Source: JAAGZL01 sp050291725 (GTDB lineage Bacteria > Pseudomonadota > Gammaproteobacteria > Chromatiales > Chromatiaceae). Taken from it: a stretch of DNA of 64,000 bases. Positions 1 to 7,063 of the stretch are shown in pieces; the first letter of the stretch is position 1; each line of letters begins with the position of its first letter. The translations under genes were made by a program, and so were the position numbers. The notes beneath the pieces are model-generated. The model saw only the letters and a program-made list of their open reading frames with translations, did not search any database and had not been told where the DNA came from. The stretch lies in the NCBI GenBank assembly GCA_050291725.1, contig JBNKKH010000032.1, forward strand, positions 62,001-126,000. Direction: 5' to 3'.

Positions 1-533
1 ACCTCGTCCCCCACAATAAGGGTTGTGATCCTGTCAGACACCGACCTTACCACTTCACGTAGAGGCGTAATAAAGGTTATCCAGCGCGGAAGTATGCGCG
101 CGGTAATACGGGTTGCGAACTTGATAGGGAAACTAACCGCAATGGTCTTGGGAGTGACCTCACCTATCAGGAGCAGCATCGGAACCATAATAAGAATATT
201 GATCCATCCCACATCAGCCCCATCAAACAGTAGCAGCAGGATAGCTGTCATATTCACCGCCGAGGCTATATTAACCAGCTCATTTCCGCAGAGTATGGAG
301 ATAATCAAGCGCCGCGGCTCATCCAACATTGCATGGATATGCTCCGAGCGCTGGCCACGCTCATGGCGCAGTTTCTGTAGATCAATGCGACTTAGGGAAA
401 AAAGTGCGGTTTCAGAACCAGAAAAAACAGCAGACATGACTAGCAACATGACCTGCAATAAGCCGCGCAGGACCAACTCCCAGTCTATAGAACTGAGTTG
501 GAGTGATTCAAAAATGGCTTTCAGTTCATCCAT
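1..533 (-). CDS. CNNM/DUF21 transmembrane protein, CorC/HlyC (hemolysin-like) family, 5' part
   Basis: The minus strand is open from an ATG at 533 to the window edge, giving the first 177 residues; the rest is outside. The protein begins MDELKAIFES and reaches a family hallmark, SGSETALFSLSRIDLQKLRH, at about residues 38-57. Hydrophobic stretches follow, then LIGEVTPKTIAVSFP, which is also typical of the CNNM (DUF21) membrane domain. Family members normally continue with two CBS domains and a CorC_HlyC domain and are linked to Mg/Co ion export or resistance; those parts cannot be seen here. It is transcribed away from the small genes to its right. The family call is firm, the exact transport role is not. 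Confidence 0.88.
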   Translation of the reverse strand, partial: MDELKAIFESLQLSSIDWELVLRGLLQVMLLVMSAVFSGSETALFSLSRIDLQKLRHERGQRSEHIHAMLDEPRRLIISILCGNELVNIASAVNMTAILLLLFDGADVGWINILIMVPMLLLIGEVTPKTIAVSFPIKFATRITARILPRWITFITPLREVVRSVSDRITTLIVGDE

Positions 534-804
534 TTGATTTATCCAAATCAGGCTTAGTTGTTATTTTGGAGCCTCTGTTGACCCCATGGAAGAACTCTTG
601 GCATTCGCCAGGTTATGCTGCAGGTTCTTGCGGCGTAACTTTACACCTTTTTTACCTGCAATCACACCATATTACATTACATATCTCATCTAATACAGCA
701 ACTATAGACCATTAACCGCCCAAAAAGATGAAAACAGTGGTATTTTGGCCTATGATTTGCATTATAGAGATATAACAGCCAAAAACGTCAATTTACTGGC
801 TTCA

Positions 805-1185
805 ATGGGAGATACAGCAGTGGTAGCACCAATTTCTAATGACAAAATCCTGCCGTCAGATAGCAACAGCGGCCCTGTTTCTGGGAAAAAAAGAGCTGAT
901 CAAGAGTCCACGGGCCTGAAGACAGCTAACAGTGGTGTACTCCATCAGGATGAAGCTAGCGTAGAGACTGACTCAGTGGACGTTGAACGGGCAAACCAGG
1001 TATATAGCCAGTCTACGGCCAATCCAACCTCTGGTGAGAATAGAATTACCAACCCTGAACAAGCAAAATCCTTGGCGGCTGAAATACGCACCCAGATAGA
1101 AACAAACGCCCAACTGGCCTTAACAGCCCAAACAGGTGCAGCATCAAACAGTCTGCCAGCGCTATTGGAAGCAGCGCCAGTTTAA
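805..1185 (+). CDS. conserved small protein of unknown function
   Basis: A 126-residue polar protein if the ATG at 805 is used. The frame is also open from a TTG at 745, but that start has no better ribosome site. The first two thirds are low-complexity and rich in Ser, Thr, Asp and Glu. The last 45 residues look ordered, with a helix-like NPEQAKSLAAEIRTQIE stretch and a hydrophobic tail ending LPALLEAAPV. There is no signal peptide or membrane segment. It lies 61 bp before an ankyrin lipoprotein gene in the same direction. I recognise no functional family. A cytoplasmic protein with a disordered N-terminus and a short helical C-terminus is the most that can be said. Confidence 0.6.
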   Translation: MGDTAVVAPISNDKILPSDSNSGPVSGKKRADQESTGLKTANSGVLHQDEASVETDSVDVERANQVYSQSTANPTSGENRITNPEQAKSLAAEIRTQIETNAQLALTAQTGAASNSLPALLEAAPV

Positions 1186-1246
1186 TTACAATAGCGCATA
1201 AGCTGCCCCCTTGTGCCACAACCAACACGACCCTATATATAATTAA

Positions 1247-1906
1247 ATGCGGTCTTCCCATTTAACAAGATTATCCAGTGCTATCTGCTGCCTACTAATG
1301 GTTGTCATCATTGCTGGCTGCGCTGACCCCGACCGCCCCACCATTGGATTTCACCTAGCCCTACAGCGAGGGGATATTGATCAGATCGAGCGACACATAT
1401 TCTGGGGTGTAGACATAAACAAGGCAGGGCCTAATGGTCAGAAGCCACTGCATGTCGCAGCAGAAAATGGCCTTTTTATTGTAACCGAGCTACTGCTGAA
1501 ACATGGTGCAAAGATCAATAGCAGAGACAGCAAAGGAAATACCCCCCTCCATACCGCCATTATGTTTGGCCGCACCCAGATAGCAGAACTTCTTATCCAG
1601 AGCGGCGCAGATTTCAGCCCCAACAAGCTGCTAGAGGATATGGTAAACAACAGTGTCACTGATCGCGATGTAATAAGGCTGCTCCTAAGGAGTGGAGCTG
1701 ACATAAACCACATATCAGATCAGGGCAACACACCTCTACTGGATGCAGTCAAACAGGGCAACAGGGTGTTGGTAAAACTTCTAATCACCAACGGAGCTGA
1801 TGTAAACAGACCTGGAAGATCTGGCCAAACACCGCTGCAGCTAGCCAAACAGCTAAAAGACGGCTTCATTATCCGCTTATTGCTAAAAAACGGAGCCAAT
1901 CCGTGA
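1247..1906 (+). CDS. ankyrin-repeat lipoprotein
   Basis: A 219-residue protein with an N-terminal lipoprotein signal: basic start, hydrophobic core and lipobox IIAGC, with the Cys at about residue 25. Ankyrin repeats fill the rest. Repeat signatures include GQKPLHVAAENG (about 64-75), GNTPLHTAIMFGRTQIAELL (about 97-116), GNTPLLDAVKQGN and GQTPLQLAKQ, each followed by LLxxGAD/N. One central repeat (about 125-145) is degenerate. Such proteins are probably anchored to a membrane facing the periplasm and bind a partner protein, but the partner is not evident. The ATG at 1247 places the signal peptide at the very N-terminus, which supports that start. Confidence 0.85.
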   Translation: MRSSHLTRLSSAICCLLMVVIIAGCADPDRPTIGFHLALQRGDIDQIERHIFWGVDINKAGPNGQKPLHVAAENGLFIVTELLLKHGAKINSRDSKGNTPLHTAIMFGRTQIAELLIQSGADFSPNKLLEDMVNNSVTDRDVIRLLLRSGADINHISDQGNTPLLDAVKQGNRVLVKLLITNGADVNRPGRSGQTPLQLAKQLKDGFIIRLLLKNGANP

Positions 1907-1991
1907 CCTGCACCTAATGTTCTGGTAAGTTCCATCCCAAATAGTTGTGGGGCACACCCCCGAATCAAAGATAAAGAAAGGAAAAACAGAT

Positions 1992-2276
1992 ATGGCATCC
2001 ACTGTCGATGAACTCAGCATTAGCTACACCGAAGACGGTATTGAAGTGGTAAAAGAGCTGGATAAGGAGATCCTGTCCAAGGGAGCCTGGTCCACCGTTA
2101 TTTTCAAATATCAGGATTGGAACCGCAGCAAGGGCGAGTATGGACCGGATAAATACACCATCCGCCGCTATCAAAAGCGCAATGGGGAATATATGCCGAA
2201 ATCCAAGTTCAATATATCCAGCAAAGATCAGGCGAAGAACATAATCGCAGCCCTAGAGAAATGGACCAAAGAGTAA
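1992..2276 (+). CDS. conserved hypothetical protein, 94 residues
   Basis: Read from the ATG at 1992, which follows an AAAGGA-like ribosome site; an in-frame ATG at 1947 would add 15 unlikely residues. The product is small, charged and soluble, with no signal or membrane segment. Its most distinctive part is KYQDWNRSKGEYGPDKYTIR followed by a Lys-rich segment and SKDQAKNIIAALEKW at the end. I believe related small proteins occur in other environmental proteobacteria, always uncharacterised; this is from memory, not a search. A clearly related but broken copy lies at about 3114-3300 on the same strand, so the gene was once duplicated. Function unknown. Confidence 0.75.
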   Translation: MASTVDELSISYTEDGIEVVKELDKEILSKGAWSTVIFKYQDWNRSKGEYGPDKYTIRRYQKRNGEYMPKSKFNISSKDQAKNIIAALEKWTKE

Positions 2277-2351
2277 CAGCAGAAATCTAGGCCAACAAAT
2301 AACCCTCTATGCAGCGGAATGGCCTTTGGTTATACACATTGAATCATCCGC

Positions 2352-2390
2352 AATAAAAAGTGGTCTGAGCCTAGATTGGCCCAGACCACT
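2352..2390 (-). terminator. Rho-independent terminator of the VPLPA-CTERM gene
   Basis: A perfect 9-bp stem, AGTGGTCTG (2359-2367) against CAGACCACT (2382-2390). Read on the minus strand it is followed by a T-rich run (2358-2352). It lies just downstream of the minus-strand gene ending at 2410, so it fits as its terminator. Confidence 0.8.
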
Positions 2391-2409
2391 ATATCTAGAT
2401 CAAAACCTA

Positions 2410-3006
2410 CTAGGCAGAAGCTGCTACAGCATTCTCTTTGCGACGCGACATTCCGGCTAGACCAATCAAACCAGAACCGAATAGCCATACAGCAGCAGGA
2501 AGTGGCACGGCTGAAACATTGTATTCAATGTTATCAACTACCTCTGTTAGTTCTGCAGAGTGATAAATCTGAATCATGTCAAAAACATACCCAGTCACTT
2601 CGAACCTTTGGTCCATATCATCATTCCAATTAGGCGCGAAACTCAATGTAGTTAAGAACGAACCATTATTCCAAATCTCAGCATACAGCTTGCCATCACC
2701 TTGGCTTTCCCAAATTGGGTCATCGTTACCCAGATCGAAGGCAAGATAGTCAATATGAGAGGCAAAATCCATTTGTAGACGGCTTGAATCATCAAAAAAA
2801 ACGCCCAGAGCTTGTCCGTCACTCTGATCAGCCCAATCATCTACTTGCAAATCTGCACCTGACGTATCAGAGAAGCTAACATCACCAATGGTATAACCGT
2901 TGACTTTGGTCCCAGTAGCCTCACTCTCAAAATCTATCATGACGGCGTTAGCTGCAGAAGCCGCAAACAAAGACAATCCCAGCACCACCCCAAAACTTTT
3001 TCTCAT
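2410..3006 (-). CDS. exported protein with VPLPA-CTERM sorting signal
   Basis: A 198-residue protein read from the ATG at 3006, which has AAGAGG upstream; an earlier in-frame start at 3036 lacks this. A Sec signal peptide (MRKSFGVVLGLSLFAASANA-like) comes first, then a secreted domain rich in Asp, Ser and Gly. It ends with a tripartite tail: the motif VPLPAAVW, a transmembrane helix, and a basic cluster SRRKE. This is the VPLPA variant of the PEP-CTERM signal, which exosortases recognise in polysaccharide-producing Gram-negatives. The secreted domain itself is not one I recognise. A sigma-54-like promoter lies just upstream and a terminator downstream, so it is probably a single-gene unit. 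Confidence 0.88.
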   Translation of the reverse strand: MRKSFGVVLGLSLFAASAANAVMIDFESEATGTKVNGYTIGDVSFSDTSGADLQVDDWADQSDGQALGVFFDDSSRLQMDFASHIDYLAFDLGNDDPIWESQGDGKLYAEIWNNGSFLTTLSFAPNWNDDMDQRFEVTGYVFDMIQIYHSAELTEVVDNIEYNVSAVPLPAAVWLFGSGLIGLAGMSRRKENAVAASA

Positions 3007-3032
3007 AATATGCCTCTTATAATTAAAAAACC

Positions 3033-3048
3033 GCAACTACACTTCCCA
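3033..3048 (-). promoter_or_regulatory. possible sigma-54 (RpoN) promoter before the VPLPA-CTERM gene
   Basis: On the minus strand GG (3046-3045) and GC (3034-3033) are separated by exactly 10 bases, with TTGC at the -12 element (GGGAAG-N5-TTGCG). This is the RpoN spacing. Transcription would begin about 12 bases further on, leaving a short leader containing the AAGAGG ribosome site before the ATG at 3006. The -24 element is only partly consensus. Confidence 0.45.
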
Positions 3049-3113
3049 AGTGTATGTAATATTTAAAATAATTACAAAACAGTTTGGCTATATATAATAT
3101 TAACTCACACTTT

Positions 3114-3300
3114 GCATAACCCACCGCCATCTTTGAACATCAGGATGATAACTGCAGCAACGACGAGTATAGAACGGATACGCACACCATTCGCAGTCAC
3201 TAAAAGTGTGATTATGAATAGCGCCAACATTAAATCAAATATCTATAGCAAAAACCAGGCAGAAAACAGCATTGCCGCTCTGGAGAAGGAGATTAGATAA
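3114..3300 (+). pseudogene. decayed second copy of the 94-residue conserved protein gene
   Basis: The DNA aligns along its length with 2090-2276 of the intact gene. In the original frame it reads TAIFEHQDDNCSNDEYRTDT and then HTIRSH before a stop, matching TVIFKYQDWNRSKGEYGPDK and YTIRRY of the intact protein. After one or more frameshifts the tail reads SKNQAENSIAALEKEIR against SKDQAKNIIAALEKWTKE. No upstream coding part or start codon matches. It is therefore the 3' two thirds of a paralogue now broken by stops and indels. Its last bases overlap the stop codon of sbcB on the other strand. Confidence 0.8.
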
Positions 3301-4729
3301 CTCCCAATCCCTGCTCTGGCCAGTCTGCCAACTGAGAAAGTATGGCCCGCTCCCGCTCTCCAAGTTCAGGATCAACCATCATTTTGGCCAGACGGGCGCG
3401 GTAATCATCCAGGGTTATACCCACATCCACCTGTGGATCGGTGATACGTTCCAGGCGAAATTGCTCCCAGCGACTTTTCTCATCAGCTGAGAGACTCTGC
3501 GGCCAGTTACGGGCGCGGTAGCGGAACAGCATCTCGGGCAGGCGCCCATCCACAAAATCTAGTTTTATATCAGCAAGCTCTTCCACCGACGAACTGCGTA
3601 CATACTCCATTAGACGCCGATCCGCATCGGAGAAGAACCCCCCTCCATACAGAGCCTGATCTGGATCGGTAATAGGAGCAAACTCCTGTCCAGTGTAAAC
3701 CTGCTTAATCTTCGTATCCAATCCAGCATGGCGAATTATCTGCAGATGCCTTTCCGCCAGTGCCACATCTATACTCCACTCATCAGCCGCAGCATCCGTT
3801 AGGGTATTCATGGGCACCACCACCGGGCATTTGTTGATATGCACCTCTTTCAGCGGAATACGCTCCACACCCTCCGGCAGATCTTCCTGGGTGGTAAAGA
3901 CCCGCTTTTTAATCTCCTCAGCACTCAACTCTATCAACGGAGTTGGATCGACTCGCAGATCATAAACCACCACTGAGTTTTTATTCACCGGGTGATTAAT
4001 CAGAGGAGCCACTATGGCAATACATCCATCTCTAGATGGATATTTGGATGAGACATGCAACACCGGCTGCTTACTGGCAACGTTCAGCTGCTCCGCTACC
4101 ATACGCTTATTACGCATTTTCAGTTGATGCTCAAACAGGCGCGGCTGTTTCTGCTTTATCAGCTTGGCCATGGCGATGGTGGCATACACATCAGACAGGG
4201 CATCATGGGCATCGGCATGCTCAATGCCATTGGCCTGGGTCAGCTCCTCCAGACGAAAACTGGTAACGCCGTCCTCTTTTTTCGGCCACTCAATCCCATC
4301 TGGACGCAGAGCACGGGTAAGGCGCACCACATCAATAATATCCCAGCGCGAATTGCCGTTCTGCCACTCTCTGGCATAGGGGTCGAAAAAATTTCGATAC
4401 AGGCCGTAGCGGGTGAACTCATCGTCGAAACGGATACTGTTATAACCCACAGAACAGGTTCCAGGCGCGGCCATCTCCTGGTGGATGGCTGCAAAGAACT
4501 CTGCCTCTACTACCCCATTGGCCAAGGCGTGTTGCGGGGTGATACCGGTAACCAGACAGGCCTCTGGATGGGGCAGCATATCGTCTGCTGGTCTGCAGTA
4601 TTGAACTAAGGGCTTACCAATTATGTTCAGCTCTGCATCAGTTCGAATACCGGCAAACTGGGAGGCGCGATCTCGTCTTGGGTCTATTCCCCAAGTCTCA
4701 TAGTCATGCCAATAGAAGGTTAGTGCCAT
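3293..4729 (-). CDS. sbcB: exodeoxyribonuclease I
   Basis: A 478-residue protein matching the length of E. coli ExoI (about 475). It degrades single-stranded DNA 3' to 5' in recombination and mismatch repair. The N-terminus shows exonuclease motif I as FYWHDYETWGIDP, followed by DRASQFAGIRTD. Motif II lies in SVGYNSIRFDDEF and the DEDDh motif III in HADAHDALSDVYAT (about residues 180-193). The C-terminal half is the SH3-like and helical domain seen in this family. It is a single gene; a strong bidirectional hairpin upstream separates it from rplS. Confidence 0.97.
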   Translation of the reverse strand: MALTFYWHDYETWGIDPRRDRASQFAGIRTDAELNIIGKPLVQYCRPADDMLPHPEACLVTGITPQHALANGVVEAEFFAAIHQEMAAPGTCSVGYNSIRFDDEFTRYGLYRNFFDPYAREWQNGNSRWDIIDVVRLTRALRPDGIEWPKKEDGVTSFRLEELTQANGIEHADAHDALSDVYATIAMAKLIKQKQPRLFEHQLKMRNKRMVAEQLNVASKQPVLHVSSKYPSRDGCIAIVAPLINHPVNKNSVVVYDLRVDPTPLIELSAEEIKKRVFTTQEDLPEGVERIPLKEVHINKCPVVVPMNTLTDAAADEWSIDVALAERHLQIIRHAGLDTKIKQVYTGQEFAPITDPDQALYGGGFFSDADRRLMEYVRSSSVEELADIKLDFVDGRLPEMLFRYRARNWPQSLSADEKSRWEQFRLERITDPQVDVGITLDDYRARLAKMMVDPELGERERAILSQLADWPEQGLGVI

Positions 4730-4760
4730 TGCTCTACTTTAACGTAAATAGCGTAGATAA

Positions 4761-4795
4761 AAAAAGCCACCCAACCTGAGTTGGGTGGCTTTTAT
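4761..4795 (-). terminator. terminator of the rpsP-rimM-trmD-rplS operon
   Basis: An 11-bp stem, AAGCCACCCAA (4764-4774) against TTGGGTGGCTT (4781-4791), flanked by A and T runs. On the minus strand the run of T (from A at 4765-4760) ends the rplS transcript. It lies 24 bases after the rplS stop codon. Confidence 0.85.
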
Positions 4796-4818
4796 AACCT
4801 CTATTGAAAGAGAAAGAA

Positions 4819-5163
4819 CTAAATCTTCTCTTTAATACGTGCAGCCTTACCGGTACGCCCACGTAGGTAGTAGAGCTTGGCGCGACGCACGTCACCCTTA
4901 CGGGTAACTTTTATATCTTTAATCAGCTTGCTGTAGGTCTGGAAGGTACGCTCAACGCCCTCTCCATGTGACATCTTGCGTACAACGAAAGATGAGTTCA
5001 ACCCACGGTTGCGCTTAGAAATAACTACACCTTCGTATGCCTGCAGACGTTCACGGTCACCTTCTATTACCTTTACCTGGACGACCACGGTATCTCCAGG
5101 ACCAAACTCTGGAACCTCTTGGTTCATCTGTTCGGCTTCTAGGGCCTCTATGATCTTGCTCAT
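4819..5163 (-). CDS. rplS: 50S ribosomal protein L19
   Basis: A 114-residue protein of the usual length for bL19. It begins MSKIIEALEAEQM and contains the family core FGPGDTVVVQVKV, ERLQAYEGVVISKRNRG and YYLRGRTGKAARIKEK. It binds at the 30S-50S interface of the ribosome. It is the last gene of the classical rpsP-rimM-trmD-rplS operon and is followed directly by a terminator hairpin. Confidence 0.99.
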   Translation of the reverse strand: MSKIIEALEAEQMNQEVPEFGPGDTVVVQVKVIEGDRERLQAYEGVVISKRNRGLNSSFVVRKMSHGEGVERTFQTYSKLIKDIKVTRKGDVRRAKLYYLRGRTGKAARIKEKI

Positions 5164-5183
5164 GGTCGTATTGCTCCTGTATC

Positions 5184-5927
5184 TTAACTGGCGCCTGTGT
5201 GCGCCTGAATAAACTCTTTAAGTAATAACTGCTCTTCTTTGGTTAACTCACGACCTTCCAGTAAATCAGGTCGTCGTAACCAAGTACGTCCCAGCGACTG
5301 TTTAAGCCGCCAGCGGCGGATGGCCTCGTGATTGCCACCTGTTAACACCTTCGGCACCAGCATATCTGCAAACAGCTCAGGCCGAGTATAGTGCGGACAA
5401 TCTAGCAGGCCTTCACTGAAGGAGTCCTGCTCTGCTGAGTCGGCATCACCCAGAACTCCGGGCAACAGCCTCAATACAGCATCCATCAACACCAGTGCGG
5501 GAAGCTCCCCGCCGCTTAAAACATAATCGCCTATCGACCACTCTTCGTCGACATAACGATCAATAACTCTTTCATCAATCCCTTCATAGCGTCCGGCAAT
5601 CAAGATTGTGCCGTCTCGCTGCGCCAGCTCCCTTACAGCTGACTGATTCAACTCTTTTCCCTGTGGGCTCAGATAGGCCACTTTGCTGCCAGGAGCTGCC
5701 TGTTTGGCATCTTCGATGGCCGCCTGCAGAGGCTCCACCTTCATAACCATTCCAGGGCCACCGCCATAGGGGCGATCATCCACTGTACGATGCACATCGC
5801 TGGTGTAATCTCTGGGATTCCAGGTAACCAGCTCAGCCAGCCCCTTATCGAATGCCCGTCCGGTGACACCATCACCGATCATGGCCTGCAACATCTCCGG
5901 AAAGAGGGTCACTACGTCAAAGCGCAT
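5184..5927 (-). CDS. trmD: tRNA (guanine-N1)-methyltransferase
   Basis: A 247-residue SPOUT-fold methyltransferase that makes m1G37 next to the anticodon, using S-adenosylmethionine. Family signatures are MRFDVVTLFPEM at the start, DDRPYGGGPGMVMK (about 51-64), GRYEGIDERVIDRYVDEEWS and SIGDYVLSGGELPALVLMDA in the knot, and the substrate loop DSFSEGLLDCPHYTRP. It sits between rimM (9-base gap) and rplS (20-base gap) in a co-directional operon. Confidence 0.99.
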   Translation of the reverse strand: MRFDVVTLFPEMLQAMIGDGVTGRAFDKGLAELVTWNPRDYTSDVHRTVDDRPYGGGPGMVMKVEPLQAAIEDAKQAAPGSKVAYLSPQGKELNQSAVRELAQRDGTILIAGRYEGIDERVIDRYVDEEWSIGDYVLSGGELPALVLMDAVLRLLPGVLGDADSAEQDSFSEGLLDCPHYTRPELFADMLVPKVLTGGNHEAIRRWRLKQSLGRTWLRRPDLLEGRELTKEEQLLLKEFIQAHTGAS

Positions 5928-5936
5928 AATGTACCT

Positions 5937-6449
5937 CTAAAACTCCGGATCCCAGTCTACTTCCATAATCCCTGCATCAAGATCCACTCTCTTTACTACC
6001 TGGTCTATATAAGGAAGCAGCCGCTGCCGCTCACCCTTAACAACTATCACATCGTTGGCACCGGTCTCGAACAGGTAGTCCAATTTCCCCAGCTCAACGC
6101 CTTCGATAGTTATGACCTTAATCCCTTCCAGGTCAGTCCAGTAAAACTCATTGTTCCCCAGCTCCGGCAACTGATCGCGCGGTATAGCAATATCCGTATC
6201 GATCAAAGTTGCTGCAATATCCCTATCATCAATAGTGGCTAACTTAGCAATTATCCCCTTACCGTGGGGCTTGCCTGTTTCCAGTTGGAACTCCTGCCAG
6301 CCATCTGCAACCTTCAAATACCATTTAGGATATTTAAGAATATTGCCGAGAGGCGAAGTATGGGAATATACCTTCACCCATCCCTTCACACCATACAGGC
6401 CGGATATCCGGCCCAGGGTTACAAATTTACGGCCAATCTCTGTAGTCAC
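5937..6449 (-). CDS. rimM: 16S rRNA processing protein RimM
   Basis: A 170-residue ribosome maturation factor, the normal length. The N-terminal RimM domain has VTLGRISGLYGVKGWVKVYS. The C-terminal PRC-barrel shows FYWTDLEGIKV, GKLDYLFETGANDVIVVKG and LLPYIDQVVKRVD. It acts in 30S head assembly and binds S19. It lies third from the operon end, between rpsP and trmD. Confidence 0.98.
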   Translation of the reverse strand: MTTEIGRKFVTLGRISGLYGVKGWVKVYSHTSPLGNILKYPKWYLKVADGWQEFQLETGKPHGKGIIAKLATIDDRDIAATLIDTDIAIPRDQLPELGNNEFYWTDLEGIKVITIEGVELGKLDYLFETGANDVIVVKGERQRLLPYIDQVVKRVDLDAGIMEVDWDPEF

Positions 6450-6500
6450 AGTGATAGCCTTTTATCTCTATCCAAACGCCTAATTCGACGCCCGGCCAGA

Positions 6501-6755
6501 TCAAGCCGCTTTGGCGTGATCCTTAAGCAGCTTAGCTACGCGATCGCTAGCCTGCGCACCCTGGGAAACCCAGTGATCCACACGCTCTTTTTCGATACGC
6601 AAACGCTCTTCACCACCAGTAGCGATAGGATTAAAAAAACCTACGCGCTCAATGTAGCGCCCATCACGGGCACGGCGGCTATCAGCTACTACTATATGAT
6701 AGAACGGACGTTTCTTAGCTCCGCTTCTTGCAAGACGAATTGTTACCATGTCCAA
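6501..6755 (-). CDS. rpsP: 30S ribosomal protein S16
   Basis: An 84-residue bS16 with the family opening MVTIRLARSGAKKRPFYHIV, then ADSRRARDGRYIERVGFFNP and VDHWVSQGAQASDRVAKLL. The start at 6755 gives MDMVTIRL; a start at the second ATG (6749) would give the usual MVTIRL N-terminus and cannot be excluded. It is the first gene of the rpsP-rimM-trmD-rplS operon, with a promoter-like sequence about 70 bases upstream. Confidence 0.97.
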   Translation of the reverse strand: MDMVTIRLARSGAKKRPFYHIVVADSRRARDGRYIERVGFFNPIATGGEERLRIEKERVDHWVSQGAQASDRVAKLLKDHAKAA

Positions 6756-6816
6756 CCCTTAAGTTAATTCTGTAGCGCGCATCCAGCCAAACCGGCCGGA
6801 GGCAAGTAAACCGGGC

Positions 6817-6844
6817 ATTTTACGCTATTTTTTCGGAAAGTGAA
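6817..6844 (-). promoter_or_regulatory. predicted sigma-70 promoter of the rpsP operon
   Basis: On the minus strand TTCACT (6844-6839) and TAAAAT (6822-6817) are separated by 16 bases, upstream of rpsP and downstream of no other minus-strand gene closer than ffh. The -10 element is a good match; the -35 element is moderate. Confidence 0.5.
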
Positions 6845-7063
6845 GCTTTTTTACCTACTAATTTACCCAGCATCAGCGCTATGTGCAGATGAATGAGCGT
6901 CTAGCCAGGTGGGAAAAGCAGAATATCAGCTCCAAGAAGCCCGCGGAACCAGAAAAAGTCACACATATGGGCCCCACGCTCAAATCGAGGAATGAATAAT
7001 TCTAAAGTTCTTTCCGCGAATAATTGCGTATCAACTCTTACTTACCAAGCAGGAGCAACCCTT
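6845..7063. other. gap between rpsP and ffh
   Basis: With the rpsP leader this forms a 308-bp gap. The plus strand holds a 36-codon open frame (ATG 6889 to TAA 6999) with coding-like Lys/Glu-rich content (MNERLARWEKQN at its start), open back only to 6862. It may be a gene remnant or chance. No clear terminator for ffh was found. Confidence 0.3.

Noticed and set aside
25..537. A plus-strand open frame of 170 codons at the left edge
   Set aside because: It is antisense to the CNNM/CorC-type gene, whose minus-strand reading shows clear family motifs.
4055..4609. A plus-strand open frame of 184 codons
   Set aside because: It lies fully inside sbcB on the opposite strand and shows no signal of its own.
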